Shown here piece after piece: positions 1 through 5,899 of a stretch of DNA of 11,918 nucleotides. The position numbers and the translations under genes are program-made. Within the stretch, counting starts at the first letter, position 1. Every line of letters starts with the position of its first letter. The stretch comes from an uncultured Lachnospiraceae bacterium (lineage in GTDB: Bacteria; Bacillota; Clostridia; Lachnospirales; Lachnospiraceae). The notes beneath the pieces were generated by a model, which saw only the letters and a program-made list of their open reading frames with translations, ran no database searches and was not told the DNA's origin. The DNA is taken from the NCBI GenBank assembly GCA_910585065.1, contig CAJUCG010000019.1, positions 1-11,918 of the forward strand. The letters are read 5' to 3'.

Positions 1-3
1 AAA

Positions 4-34
4 TGGACAAAGTGAAACTAGGTAGTGGTATAAT
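4..34 (+). promoter_or_regulatory. Putative promoter of the phosphatase/ADP-ribosylglycohydrolase unit
   Basis: TATAAT at 29-34 is preceded by TG one base upstream (TGGTATAAT), which is an extended -10. A weak -35, TGGACA, lies at 4-9 with a long 19-nt spacer. The start codon at 68 is 33 nt further on, with GAGGGAG at 53-59 as ribosome binding site. An extended -10 can compensate for the poor -35. The window begins only three bases before the -35, so upstream elements cannot be judged. Confidence 0.55.
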
Positions 35-67
35 CAAAAAATCAATATTTGTGAGGGAGTTATTTAT

Positions 68-631
68 ATGGGTTCGTTATTGAAATCGACAAGAAATACT
101 CGTGTGCTGCCGACAGGTACAAATCGGTATTTCAGAAGTGACTTTCCGGAAAATTTGACGGATGAGGAAATTAGGTGGTTATTGGACAATGATATAATTA
201 CAATTGTGGACTTGAGATCAAATGAGGAAACTATTAAAAAGCCATGCTGTCTTAAAGAGATAGAAGGATTTCATTATTTTCATCTTCCCGTTACGGGTGG
301 TGGGGATACACCAAAATCACTTGACCATCTTCATATCGTATATCAGCGGATGATCGATGATAAAATGAAGGATATTATTGATACAATTATAAATGCAGAA
401 TCCAAGGTAATGTATTTTTGTACGGCGGGTAAGGATCGCACCGGTGTGGTATCCGCGCTTATTTTGAAACGTCTTGGATTCAGTGATGAAATAATTATTG
501 ATGATTATATGAAGTCCAAGGATAATTTAATGGATATGCTTACTGCATATGTTAATCTTCATCCGGAGGTAGATATAGAAATTATTATTCCGCACAGGGA
601 TAACATGGAGCAATTGTTGAAACAATTGTAA
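68..631 (+). CDS. Tyrosine-protein phosphatase-like protein (Y_phosphatase3 type)
   Basis: The 187-residue protein carries the cysteine phosphatase signature C-x5-R as CTAGKDRTG, with Cys118 as expected nucleophile and Arg124 as phosphate-binding residue. Around residues 46-53, VDLRSNEE matches the conserved DLRS-x-x-E segment of the bacterial Y_phosphatase3 family, whose members dephosphorylate phosphotyrosine or sometimes phosphoinositides. There is no signal peptide or membrane segment, so it should be cytosolic. The His that usually precedes the catalytic Cys is Phe117 here. It is shorter than many family members (about 240-260 residues). The start is supported by GAGGGAG 8 nt upstream. 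It is followed by a micro-ORF and an ADP-ribosylglycohydrolase, probably on the same transcript because no terminator separates them. The substrate is unknown; the family call is secure. Confidence 0.86.
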   Translation: MGSLLKSTRNTRVLPTGTNRYFRSDFPENLTDEEIRWLLDNDIITIVDLRSNEETIKKPCCLKEIEGFHYFHLPVTGGGDTPKSLDHLHIVYQRMIDDKMKDIIDTIINAESKVMYFCTAGKDRTGVVSALILKRLGFSDEIIIDDYMKSKDNLMDMLTAYVNLHPEVDIEIIIPHRDNMEQLLKQL

Positions 632-648
632 TGTAGGAGGGGATTTTT

Positions 649-708
649 ATGAATCCAACGATTGCTTATAAGATATTTTCTCGACTATATTTGAACGGAG
701 ATATTTAG
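649..708 (+). CDS. Micro-ORF of 19 codons between phosphatase and ADP-ribosylglycohydrolase
   Basis: ATG at 649 follows the very strong Shine-Dalgarno TAGGAGGGG (634-642). The frame encodes MNPTIAYKIFSRLYLNGDI and stops with TAG at 706-708, two bases before the ATG at 711. The ribosome binding site of the next gene (GGAG, 697-700) lies inside this frame, so translating the micro-ORF could affect initiation of the glycohydrolase. It may be a coupling leader peptide or the 5' remnant of a deleted gene. I recognise no homologue, and it may not be a functional protein. Confidence 0.35.
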   Translation: MNPTIAYKIFSRLYLNGDI

Positions 709-710
709 AA

Positions 711-1619
711 ATGGAATTAAAAGATAGAATAAAATATGCAAAACGCGCATTGGATGGTATTGCATTAGGGGATTGTTTCGGGCAGACCTTTTTTGTACCC
801 GACGAGATAGCTCGCCAAAGGATAAAGGATCGGGAGATTTTGAATGAGCCATGGTTTTTCACGGATGACACGGTGATGGCGATAGGGATTTATCAAATCC
901 TTGAAAGATATGAGAAAGTGGATCAGGATGAATTAGCTAAGATCTTTGCAAAAAACTATGCGTTGGACTGGCATCGGGGATATGGGGGAACGGCGCATTC
1001 TATTTTGCAGAGTATCGGGGAAGGGAGGGATTGGCGGGAAGTTGCAGGGGAAGCATTTGATGGAATGGGCTCCATGGGAAATGGCGGCGCAATGCGTGCT
1101 GCACCTATAGGCGCCTATTTTGCGGATGATATGGATAAAGTTTTGTATCATGCGAAGGCATCTGCTGAGGTCACACATGCACATCTTGAAGGAATTGTAG
1201 GCGCAATGGCAGTTGCTGTAGCGGCGGCTCTATTTTTGAATAAAAAGAGAGGGTGCTATCGTGGAGAGGGAGAAATTTTTTTGCGGGATATCGCAGATAC
1301 ATTGCCGGAAAGCGACACAAAACATAAAATATTGTCTGCGGTTTCTATCAAAAAGGAAAGCAGTATAGATTTTGTAGTTTCTGTGCTTGGGAATGGAATG
1401 ATGCTGACTGCGCAGGATACGGTTCCGTTTTGTCTTTGGTGTGCTGTGCATTATTATAATTCCATTGAAGAAGCATTGTGGGTGGCAGTTTCCGCTCTGG
1501 GAGATAGAGATACAATATGTGCCATTGTGGGCGGAATGGTTTCTCTTTATGTGGAGGAGTTTCCGCGGCAATGGTTGGATTATATGGAGCGTCCAGAAGA
1601 TTCGCCGTTTTTTTGCTAA
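711..1619 (+). CDS. ADP-ribosylglycohydrolase family protein (DraG/ARH-like)
   Basis: This 302-residue protein has the family's two metal-binding clusters. FTDDTVMA (Thr51-Asp52-Asp53) lies near the N-terminus and GDRDTICAIVGG (Asp265, Asp267, Thr268) near the C-terminus, matching the usual G-D-x-D-T block. The central GNGGAMRAAPIG (about 123-134) and an HAHLEGIVGA segment (about 156-165) are also typical. Such enzymes use two Mg or Mn ions to hydrolyse ADP-ribose from modified arginine or other acceptors, from O-acetyl-ADP-ribose, or from nucleic acid. Length fits the roughly 300-residue family. It is cytosolic, with no signal peptide. GGAG 10 nt upstream supports the ATG at 711. It lies 79 nt downstream of the phosphatase, past the micro-ORF, so co-expression is likely. 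No ADP-ribosyltransferase or DraT partner is in the window, so the physiological substrate is unknown. Confidence 0.9.
   Translation: MELKDRIKYAKRALDGIALGDCFGQTFFVPDEIARQRIKDREILNEPWFFTDDTVMAIGIYQILERYEKVDQDELAKIFAKNYALDWHRGYGGTAHSILQSIGEGRDWREVAGEAFDGMGSMGNGGAMRAAPIGAYFADDMDKVLYHAKASAEVTHAHLEGIVGAMAVAVAAALFLNKKRGCYRGEGEIFLRDIADTLPESDTKHKILSAVSIKKESSIDFVVSVLGNGMMLTAQDTVPFCLWCAVHYYNSIEEALWVAVSALGDRDTICAIVGGMVSLYVEEFPRQWLDYMERPEDSPFFC
1241..1255 (+). repeat. 15-nt direct repeat, copy 1
   Basis: TAAAAAGAGAGGGTG occurs here, inside the ADP-ribosylglycohydrolase gene, and again exactly at 1617-1631, where it begins with that gene's stop codon. Both copies are preceded by a T-rich stretch ending in G plus one or two bases. 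The repeat is purine-rich and may be a coincidence. Confidence 0.4.
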
Positions 1620-1631
1620 AAAGAGAGGGTG
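1617..1631 (+). repeat. 15-nt direct repeat, copy 2
   Basis: This is an exact second copy of TAAAAAGAGAGGGTG (first at 1241-1255). Its first three bases are the stop codon of the ADP-ribosylglycohydrolase gene. No terminator-like hairpin is visible here. Confidence 0.4.
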
Positions 1632-1664
1632 AGTTAAGCCTATTTAGGTGGGGAGGATGGTGTT

Positions 1665-1712
1665 TTGAAGAGTTATTATCATGATACGAAAGATATCAGA
1701 TATTATCTGTAA
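1665..1712 (+). CDS. Possible 15-codon micro-ORF or gene remnant with TTG start
   Basis: A strong Shine-Dalgarno, GGGGAGG (1650-1656), is followed 8 nt later by TTG, which opens a frame encoding (M)KSYYHDTKDIRYYL and ends at TAA 1710-1712. The ATG at 1657, directly behind the same Shine-Dalgarno, gives only three codons. The hydrophilic, protein-like peptide suggests the leftover start of a decayed gene, but there is no homology to prove it. The rest of the gap to 1917 is AT-rich and shows no further gene. Confidence 0.2.
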   Translation: MKSYYHDTKDIRYYL

Positions 1713-1724
1713 ATTTCTGGATAA

Positions 1725-1757
1725 AGGAAAGACATATGCACCGCATATGCCTTTCCT
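1725..1757 (-). terminator. Hairpin downstream of trkH, candidate terminator of the trkA-trkH transcript
   Basis: Arms 1725-1739 and 1743-1757 form a 15-bp stem around a 3-nt loop. Positions 1732/1750 give an A-C mismatch in plus-strand RNA but a G-U pair in minus-strand RNA, so the stem is fully paired only when transcribed leftwards, from trkH. The minus-strand 3' flank is TTTATCC, a weak U tract, so termination efficiency is uncertain. It lies about 160 nt past the trkH stop, between convergent genes, and could also act partly on plus-strand transcripts. Confidence 0.4.
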
Positions 1758-1917
1758 GTGTTCATAATAAGAAATATATAAATTTGTTATAGAACTTATA
1801 AATTCAGTTTTGTAAAATTAATTCATAAATCATGATAAATATTGGTTTTAATGCGACTAACAAAGGAATAGATCGCGGGCAAAATTATGCTTCATATCGT
1901 TAGCCTTAAAAGATTTT

Positions 1918-3417
1918 TTATTTTGATTGTAGCCTTGTCTTTTTTCCTATCTTCCCCACCCGTTTTACTTTCTTTGGAAAAAATTCCCTTAAAATCCCTG
2001 GATGGAATAAAATCAACAGCGGGAATAATTCGAGTCTTCCAGCCAGCATATCAAACATCAGCACATATTTGCTGAACGGATTAAAAAGCCCGAAGTTTTG
2101 CGTTGGACCAACAAGCGCGAGTCCGGGACCAATATTGTTGATTGTGGCAGCAACCGCCGTAAAATTTGTGACCAGATCCCGCCCTTCTAAGGAGACTAAG
2201 AAGACGGAACCAGAAAATAAAAGTAAAAATGTAATGAAATATACATTTACAGCGCGCACGACTTCATGTTCCACAGGTTTCTCTTCGAAATTGATTTTCT
2301 TTATAATCTTTGGATGAAGATAGGAATTTAATTCCTTCTTTACTGTTTTTAAAAGAATGACAATGCGCGAAACTTTGATGCCGCCCCCGGTGCTTCCCGC
2401 ACAGGCTCCGATAAACATTAACAATACCAGCACTGTCTTAGAGGTCTGTGACCAGAGATCAAAGTCCGCTGTGGAAAATCCGGTGGTGGTAATAATCGAA
2501 GCAACCTGAAATGCGGAGTGGCGCAGTGCGTCCGCTATATGCATTGCATCCTGCAAAAGGCTGACAAAAATAATTGCAGTCGAAGCAAGGATAACGAGAA
2601 AATAATAGCGCACTTCCTCCATATGCAGCGCGCGCTTTATCTGGCGGAACAAGATAAAATAGTATGCATTAAAATTAACGCCGAACAGGATCATAAAAAT
2701 TGTTACCACCCATTGCAGGTACGGCGAATAAGTGCCAAAACTATCATTTTTAATACCGAAGCCGCCAGTGCCCGCCGTGCCAAAGCTTGTACATAATGCG
2801 TCAAAGATCGGCATTTTTCCGGCTAATAATAAGATAAATTCAAGCACGGTCATCCCTAAATAAATCATGTACAGGATGCGCGCAGAGGATTTAATTTTGG
2901 GCACCAGTTTGCCGACGGACGGACCGGGGCTTTCGGCGCGCATCAGGTTGATATGTGAGCCGCCGCTCATGGGAATAATGGCAAGCAGGAAGACAAGTAC
3001 CCCCATACCGCCGATCCAGTGGGTAAAACTGCGCCAGAGAAGCGCGGCGTGCGAGAGTGCCTCCACATCGGAGAGGATACTTGCCCCGGTGGTGGTAAAG
3101 CCGGAGATGGTTTCAAAGAGCGCGTCGGTAAATGATGGGATCTCGCGGGAAAACCAAAACGGCAGGCAGCCAAAAAAGCTGAGTGCGACCCAACTTAATG
3201 TGGTGGCAACGCAGCCTTCCTTCATATAAAATACATTGCTTTTTGGTTTTTTGTGCGTCATCAGATAGCCCAAAAGTAGGCAGATTGCGGCGACAGCCAG
3301 GTAATACAGCCCCTCTTTTTCGCGGTAAAATACGGCGATAAGGCATGGGAGGAGCAAGAGGGCACCTTCAATTTTTAAAACATGTCCTAAGACATAGCGT
3401 ATCATTGAGCGGTTCAT
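1918..3417 (-). CDS. trkH: TrkH-type potassium uptake protein, ion-conducting subunit
   Basis: This 499-residue integral membrane protein has the four repeated pore motifs of the Trk/Ktr/HKT superfamily in order: SGFTTTGAS, FGTAGTGGFG, ITTTGFST and INNIGPG, each following a hydrophobic helix. The GACAGSTGGGIKVSRI block after the third pore is characteristic of TrkH/TrkG. It sits in the plasma membrane and conducts K+ inward with a cytosolic TrkA-type RCK partner, which is encoded just upstream. I chose the ATG at 3417 because GGAAAGGAA lies about 11 nt upstream and family members begin near this point. Extending to a TTG at 3549 adds 44 unlikely residues and overlaps trkA. The C-terminus ends in a Lys/Arg-rich tail after FHPGILREFFPKK. 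The trkA stop is 79 nt upstream with a palindrome in the gap, so one transcript is likely. Confidence 0.95.
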   Translation of the reverse strand: MNRSMIRYVLGHVLKIEGALLLLPCLIAVFYREKEGLYYLAVAAICLLLGYLMTHKKPKSNVFYMKEGCVATTLSWVALSFFGCLPFWFSREIPSFTDALFETISGFTTTGASILSDVEALSHAALLWRSFTHWIGGMGVLVFLLAIIPMSGGSHINLMRAESPGPSVGKLVPKIKSSARILYMIYLGMTVLEFILLLAGKMPIFDALCTSFGTAGTGGFGIKNDSFGTYSPYLQWVVTIFMILFGVNFNAYYFILFRQIKRALHMEEVRYYFLVILASTAIIFVSLLQDAMHIADALRHSAFQVASIITTTGFSTADFDLWSQTSKTVLVLLMFIGACAGSTGGGIKVSRIVILLKTVKKELNSYLHPKIIKKINFEEKPVEHEVVRAVNVYFITFLLLFSGSVFLVSLEGRDLVTNFTAVAATINNIGPGLALVGPTQNFGLFNPFSKYVLMFDMLAGRLELFPLLILFHPGILREFFPKKVKRVGKIGKKTRLQSK

Positions 3418-3455
3418 ACGAAATTCTGTTCCTTTCCTGCGAGATTTTCTGTAAG

Positions 3456-3473
3456 CCGCAGAAATTTCTGCGG
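3456..3473. repeat. 18-nt perfect palindrome between trkA and trkH
   Basis: CCGCAGAAATTTCTGCGG is perfectly self-complementary. Outside it, TTTTC and GAAAA on the two flanks could extend the dyad after a short internal loop. It lies between the trkA stop and the trkH start, about 39 nt before the trkH ATG. As RNA it could form a hairpin that adjusts the TrkA:TrkH ratio through processing or partial termination; as DNA it could be an operator. No U tract follows, so a simple terminator is unlikely. Confidence 0.6.
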
Positions 3474-3496
3474 TCAGCGAAAACCTGATATTGCAA

Positions 3497-4906
3497 TTAT
3501 GCTTCCAGTATATCCAGAATATTGTTAAATCCAGTGTGTGTAGTGACAATCATTACGGTGTCGCCTACATGGATACAATCCTGACCGGTTGGAATAATAA
3601 TTCTGCCCCTGCGATTGATAAAGGAGATCAGCAGGTGTTTTTTAAGAGCCAGATCCTTGAATGCGATATTGGTGACAGCGGAATCGTTTTCCACGCGGAA
3701 TTCGATTGCCTCCACGCGGGAATCGAACATATGGTAGAGCGTTTCAATTTTGTCGCTGTCCTTCGAGTTTGTCTTTGCGCGCACATAGGCAATAATGGCT
3801 TCGGCGGTGATATAGCGCGGGTAGACAACGCTGCCAAGGTCAAGTTCGCTAATCACGTCCTTGAAGGTGATGCGGTTGATTTTTGTGATGATTTTTGCAT
3901 TTGAGGCCTGTTTTGCATAGAGGGTCAGCAAAATATTTTCCTCGTCAATTCCAGTGAGGGGAACAAAAGATTCCGTATATTCGATTCCCTCCTCTTTTAA
4001 TAGTTCCTCGTTGGTGCCGTCGCCGTTGATAATGACGGCTTTTGGCAAAAGGACGCTTAATTCCTCACAGCGCGCAGGGTTATTTTCGATAATTTTCACC
4101 TCGATCCCCGCAGCCAGCAGACAGATAGCAAGGTAGTATGCCGCCCGTCCGCCCCCGATAATCATAGTATTTTTGACGCGCCCGGATTTCATGCCGATAG
4201 CTTCCATAAAAAGCCTTGTATTTTTGCTGGAGGCGACAAAGGAGATCGTATCACCCGCCCTCATCTCGAAATTTCCGGAAGGAATATAAACTTCGCCGTC
4301 ACGCTCGATCGCGCAGACGACGATATTTGCTTTTTTATCGCGAGCTGTAATGATTTTTCTGCTCAGATTCATAATGGTCATGCCGTCTAAGATACTGCCT
4401 TCCTGGATGCGGAATTTCGCCATCTCCGCCTTGCCCTGCGCGAAGGAATTGACTTCAAGGGCGGTTGGGAGGGAGAGGATGCGCGCGGCTTCCCTGGCAG
4501 TTTCAAGTTCCGGGTTAATGATCATGGCAAGCCCTAGTTTGCCGCGAAGATACTCGACTTCCGCGCTGTACTCCGGCGTGCGCACCCTAGCGATGGCGGC
4601 GCAATTGCCGACCTGTGTGGCAATGGTGCAGCATAAAAGATTTAGCTCGTCCGAGTTGGTCACGGCAATAATAAGATCGGTCTCCTCGATCCCCGCCTCC
4701 TTTAAGACATTGTAGCTGGCTCCGTTTCCGGTGATGGTAAGGACATCATAAAGCCCCTCAAGTGCCTGCATTTTGTATGGCTTTTTGTCAATCAGGGTGA
4801 TTGCGTGTCCCTCTTTGCATAGTTGTTCGGTCAGAGCCGCGCCAACTTTGCCACAGCCGACAATAATGATTTTCAGACCTTTATTTTCTGTTTTTGAATA
4901 TTTCAC
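3497..4906 (-). CDS. trkA: TrkA, nucleotide-binding regulatory subunit of Trk potassium uptake
   Basis: This 469-residue cytosolic protein has the duplicated TrkA layout: RCK/TrkA_N 1 (about 12-130), TrkA_C 1 (about 150-230), RCK/TrkA_N 2 (about 246-365) and TrkA_C 2 (about 388-467). The first Rossmann fold shows G17-C-G19-K-V-G22 with acidic Asp40 ending strand 2. The second shows GGGRAA (251-256) with Glu274. Such proteins bind NAD(H) or ATP/ADP and gate TrkH. Some RCK_C domains in Firmicutes also bind c-di-AMP, but this cannot be decided here. The start is GTG: AGAGG sits 6 nt upstream of 4906, and the N-terminal strand LKIIIVGCG begins soon after. Length is close to the usual 450-460 residues plus a short N-terminal tail. 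It is first in the trkA-trkH operon. Confidence 0.95.
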   Translation of the reverse strand: MKYSKTENKGLKIIIVGCGKVGAALTEQLCKEGHAITLIDKKPYKMQALEGLYDVLTITGNGASYNVLKEAGIEETDLIIAVTNSDELNLLCCTIATQVGNCAAIARVRTPEYSAEVEYLRGKLGLAMIINPELETAREAARILSLPTALEVNSFAQGKAEMAKFRIQEGSILDGMTIMNLSRKIITARDKKANIVVCAIERDGEVYIPSGNFEMRAGDTISFVASSKNTRLFMEAIGMKSGRVKNTMIIGGGRAAYYLAICLLAAGIEVKIIENNPARCEELSVLLPKAVIINGDGTNEELLKEEGIEYTESFVPLTGIDEENILLTLYAKQASNAKIITKINRITFKDVISELDLGSVVYPRYITAEAIIAYVRAKTNSKDSDKIETLYHMFDSRVEAIEFRVENDSAVTNIAFKDLALKKHLLISFINRRGRIIIPTGQDCIHVGDTVMIVTTHTGFNNILDILEA

Positions 4907-4923
4907 AGGTTGCCTCTTTCTGT

Positions 4924-4948
4924 GGGTGCGCCCTTTAATTTTGCACCC
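4924..4948 (-). promoter_or_regulatory. Stem-loop in the trkA 5' untranslated region
   Basis: GCACCC (4943-4948) and GGGTGC (4924-4929) form a 6-bp GC-rich inverted repeat around a 13-nt AT-rich loop. It lies between the predicted trkA transcription start and the AGAGG ribosome binding site, so a leader hairpin is expected in the trkA mRNA. It is far too small for a ydaO-type c-di-AMP riboswitch, and its function is unknown. Confidence 0.35.
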
Positions 4949-4951
4949 GCG

Positions 4952-4977
4952 GGTATAATATCTCTCGATATTATACC
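4952..4977. promoter_or_regulatory. Inverted repeat with TATAAT on both strands; extended -10 promoter of trkA
   Basis: Arms GGTATAATATC (4952-4962) and GATATTATACC (4967-4977) form a perfect 11-bp inverted repeat around TCTC. Each arm contains TATAAT, one per strand. On the minus strand it reads TGGTATAAT (TATAAT 4975-4970), an extended -10, while no good -35 lies 17 nt upstream. A start near 4963 would give trkA a leader of roughly 57 nt. The dyad overlapping the -10 suggests either an operator or a bidirectional core promoter. Confidence 0.55.
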
Positions 4978-5055
4978 ATATAAGATTTATATTTGCATTA
5001 AGATTTTGAAAAAAACAAAGAAGATAACTGTTTCTGTCCGGTCTGCGGATAGCGG

Positions 5056-5084
5056 TTGACTTTGGGTGGTGGGGATGCTAAAAT
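5056..5084 (+). promoter_or_regulatory. Near-consensus sigma-A promoter of the flavoprotein gene
   Basis: TTGACT (5056-5061) is separated by 17 nt from TAAAAT (5079-5084). The -10 is preceded by TG one base upstream, making it an extended -10 as well. A start near 5091 leaves a leader of about 58 nt before the ATG at 5149. The promoter is divergent from that of trkA, about 80 nt away. Confidence 0.75.
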
Positions 5085-5148
5085 ATTTGCAATAGTTTTG
5101 TGGTTTAAGAATATACTGAAAACAATATTGTAGGAAAGAGATAGAACG

Positions 5149-5769
5149 ATGAAAGTATTAATGTTAAATGGAAGCGCGAATGCAAATGGCACGACTTTTA
5201 CGGCACTTACAGAAATTGGAAGGACACTGGAGCAGGAAGGGATCTCATATGAGATTTTTCAGATGGGCGGCGCGCCGGTGCGTGATTGTATTGGCTGTGG
5301 ACAGTGCGGCGAGAAGGGATGTATATTTACCGATGACAGCGTGAACGAGTTTGTGGCAAAGGCAAAGCAGGCAGATGGCTTTGTTTTTGGAACCCCGGTG
5401 TACTATGCACATCCAAGCGGACGGGTTCTGTCCTTTTTGGATCGGGTATTTTACAGCAGCGGCAAGAGTTTTGCATTTAAGCCGGGTGCCTCCGTGGCAG
5501 TGGCCAGGCGTGGGGGAACGAGCAGTTCTCTTGAGGTACTTGACAAGTATTTTGGCATTTCGCAGATGCCAGTGGTCAGTTCGACTTACTGGAATATGGT
5601 GTATGGCAGAAATGGCAAGGAGGCAGTGCTTGATTTGGAAGGGATGCAGACAATGCGCAATCTTGCGCGCAATATGGCATGGATGCTAAAATGTTTTGAA
5701 GCCGGAAGAGGGAAGGGAATTGCCCTGCCCTGTGCGGAGAGGGAGAATCGAACAAATTTTATCAGATAA
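5149..5769 (+). CDS. Flavodoxin-fold NAD(P)H oxidoreductase, iron-sulfur flavoprotein-like
   Basis: The 206-residue protein opens with the flavodoxin-like strand and FMN phosphate loop MKVLMLNGSANANGTT. A compact cysteine cluster follows, CIGCGQCGEKGC (Cys47, 50, 53, 58), which fits the C-x2-C-x2-C-x4-7-C pattern of archaeal and clostridial iron-sulfur flavoproteins that bind a 4Fe-4S cluster beside FMN. GTPVYYAHPSG (about 84-94) is the second FMN-contacting loop of the NADPH-dependent FMN reductase family. It is expected to be a soluble electron-transfer protein; the physiological donor and acceptor are unknown. AGGAAAGAG upstream supports the ATG. It appears monocistronic: its own promoter precedes it, and the next gene has a different type of promoter. 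No clear terminator is seen between 5770 and 5842. Confidence 0.88.
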   Translation: MKVLMLNGSANANGTTFTALTEIGRTLEQEGISYEIFQMGGAPVRDCIGCGQCGEKGCIFTDDSVNEFVAKAKQADGFVFGTPVYYAHPSGRVLSFLDRVFYSSGKSFAFKPGASVAVARRGGTSSSLEVLDKYFGISQMPVVSSTYWNMVYGRNGKEAVLDLEGMQTMRNLARNMAWMLKCFEAGRGKGIALPCAERENRTNFIR

Positions 5770-5842
5770 ATGCGCAAAAATACTTGTCGTATAAAAAGGC
5801 TGCTAAATTTTCATAAGATTGCTGCACGGATACAAGTTTTAG

Positions 5843-5871
5843 GTATGTTCTGCGTATCCCCTGCATAGATT
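5843..5871 (+). promoter_or_regulatory. Candidate sigma-E-type promoter of spoIIID
   Basis: GTATGTT (5843-5849) and CATAGATT (5864-5871) are separated by 14 nt. This resembles the sporulation sigma-E pattern, ATATT-like then CATACAAT-like, with one mismatch in the -35 and one or two in the -10. spoIIID is a sigma-E regulon gene in Bacillus and Clostridium, and no good sigma-A promoter is visible here. The assignment was made by eye. Confidence 0.45.
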
Positions 5872-5899
5872 ATATAAAAAGTATCGCAGGGTGGATGTT

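Noticed and set aside
631..636. ATG overlapping the phosphatase stop codon (TAATG)
   Set aside because: The ATG is followed at once by TAG, so nothing can be translated from it.
1230..1571. 113-codon minus-strand open frame
   Set aside because: It is antisense to the ADP-ribosylglycohydrolase gene, covering conserved metal-site codons.
1697..1709. Small dyad CAGATA-T-TATCTG as operator
   Set aside because: It is short, AT-rich, without a promoter beside it, and likely by chance.
3418..3549. Upstream extension of trkH to a TTG codon (44 extra residues)
   Set aside because: It overlaps the end of trkA by about 50 nt, crosses the palindrome, encodes residues unlike TrkH, and the ATG at 3417 has its own ribosome binding site.
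3491..3904. 137-codon plus-strand open frame
   Set aside because: It is antisense to the C-terminal RCK region of trkA, which is certain from its motifs.
4907..5055. c-di-AMP (ydaO-type) riboswitch upstream of trkA
   Set aside because: The leader from the predicted start is only about 57 nt and shows one small hairpin, far too little for that riboswitch.
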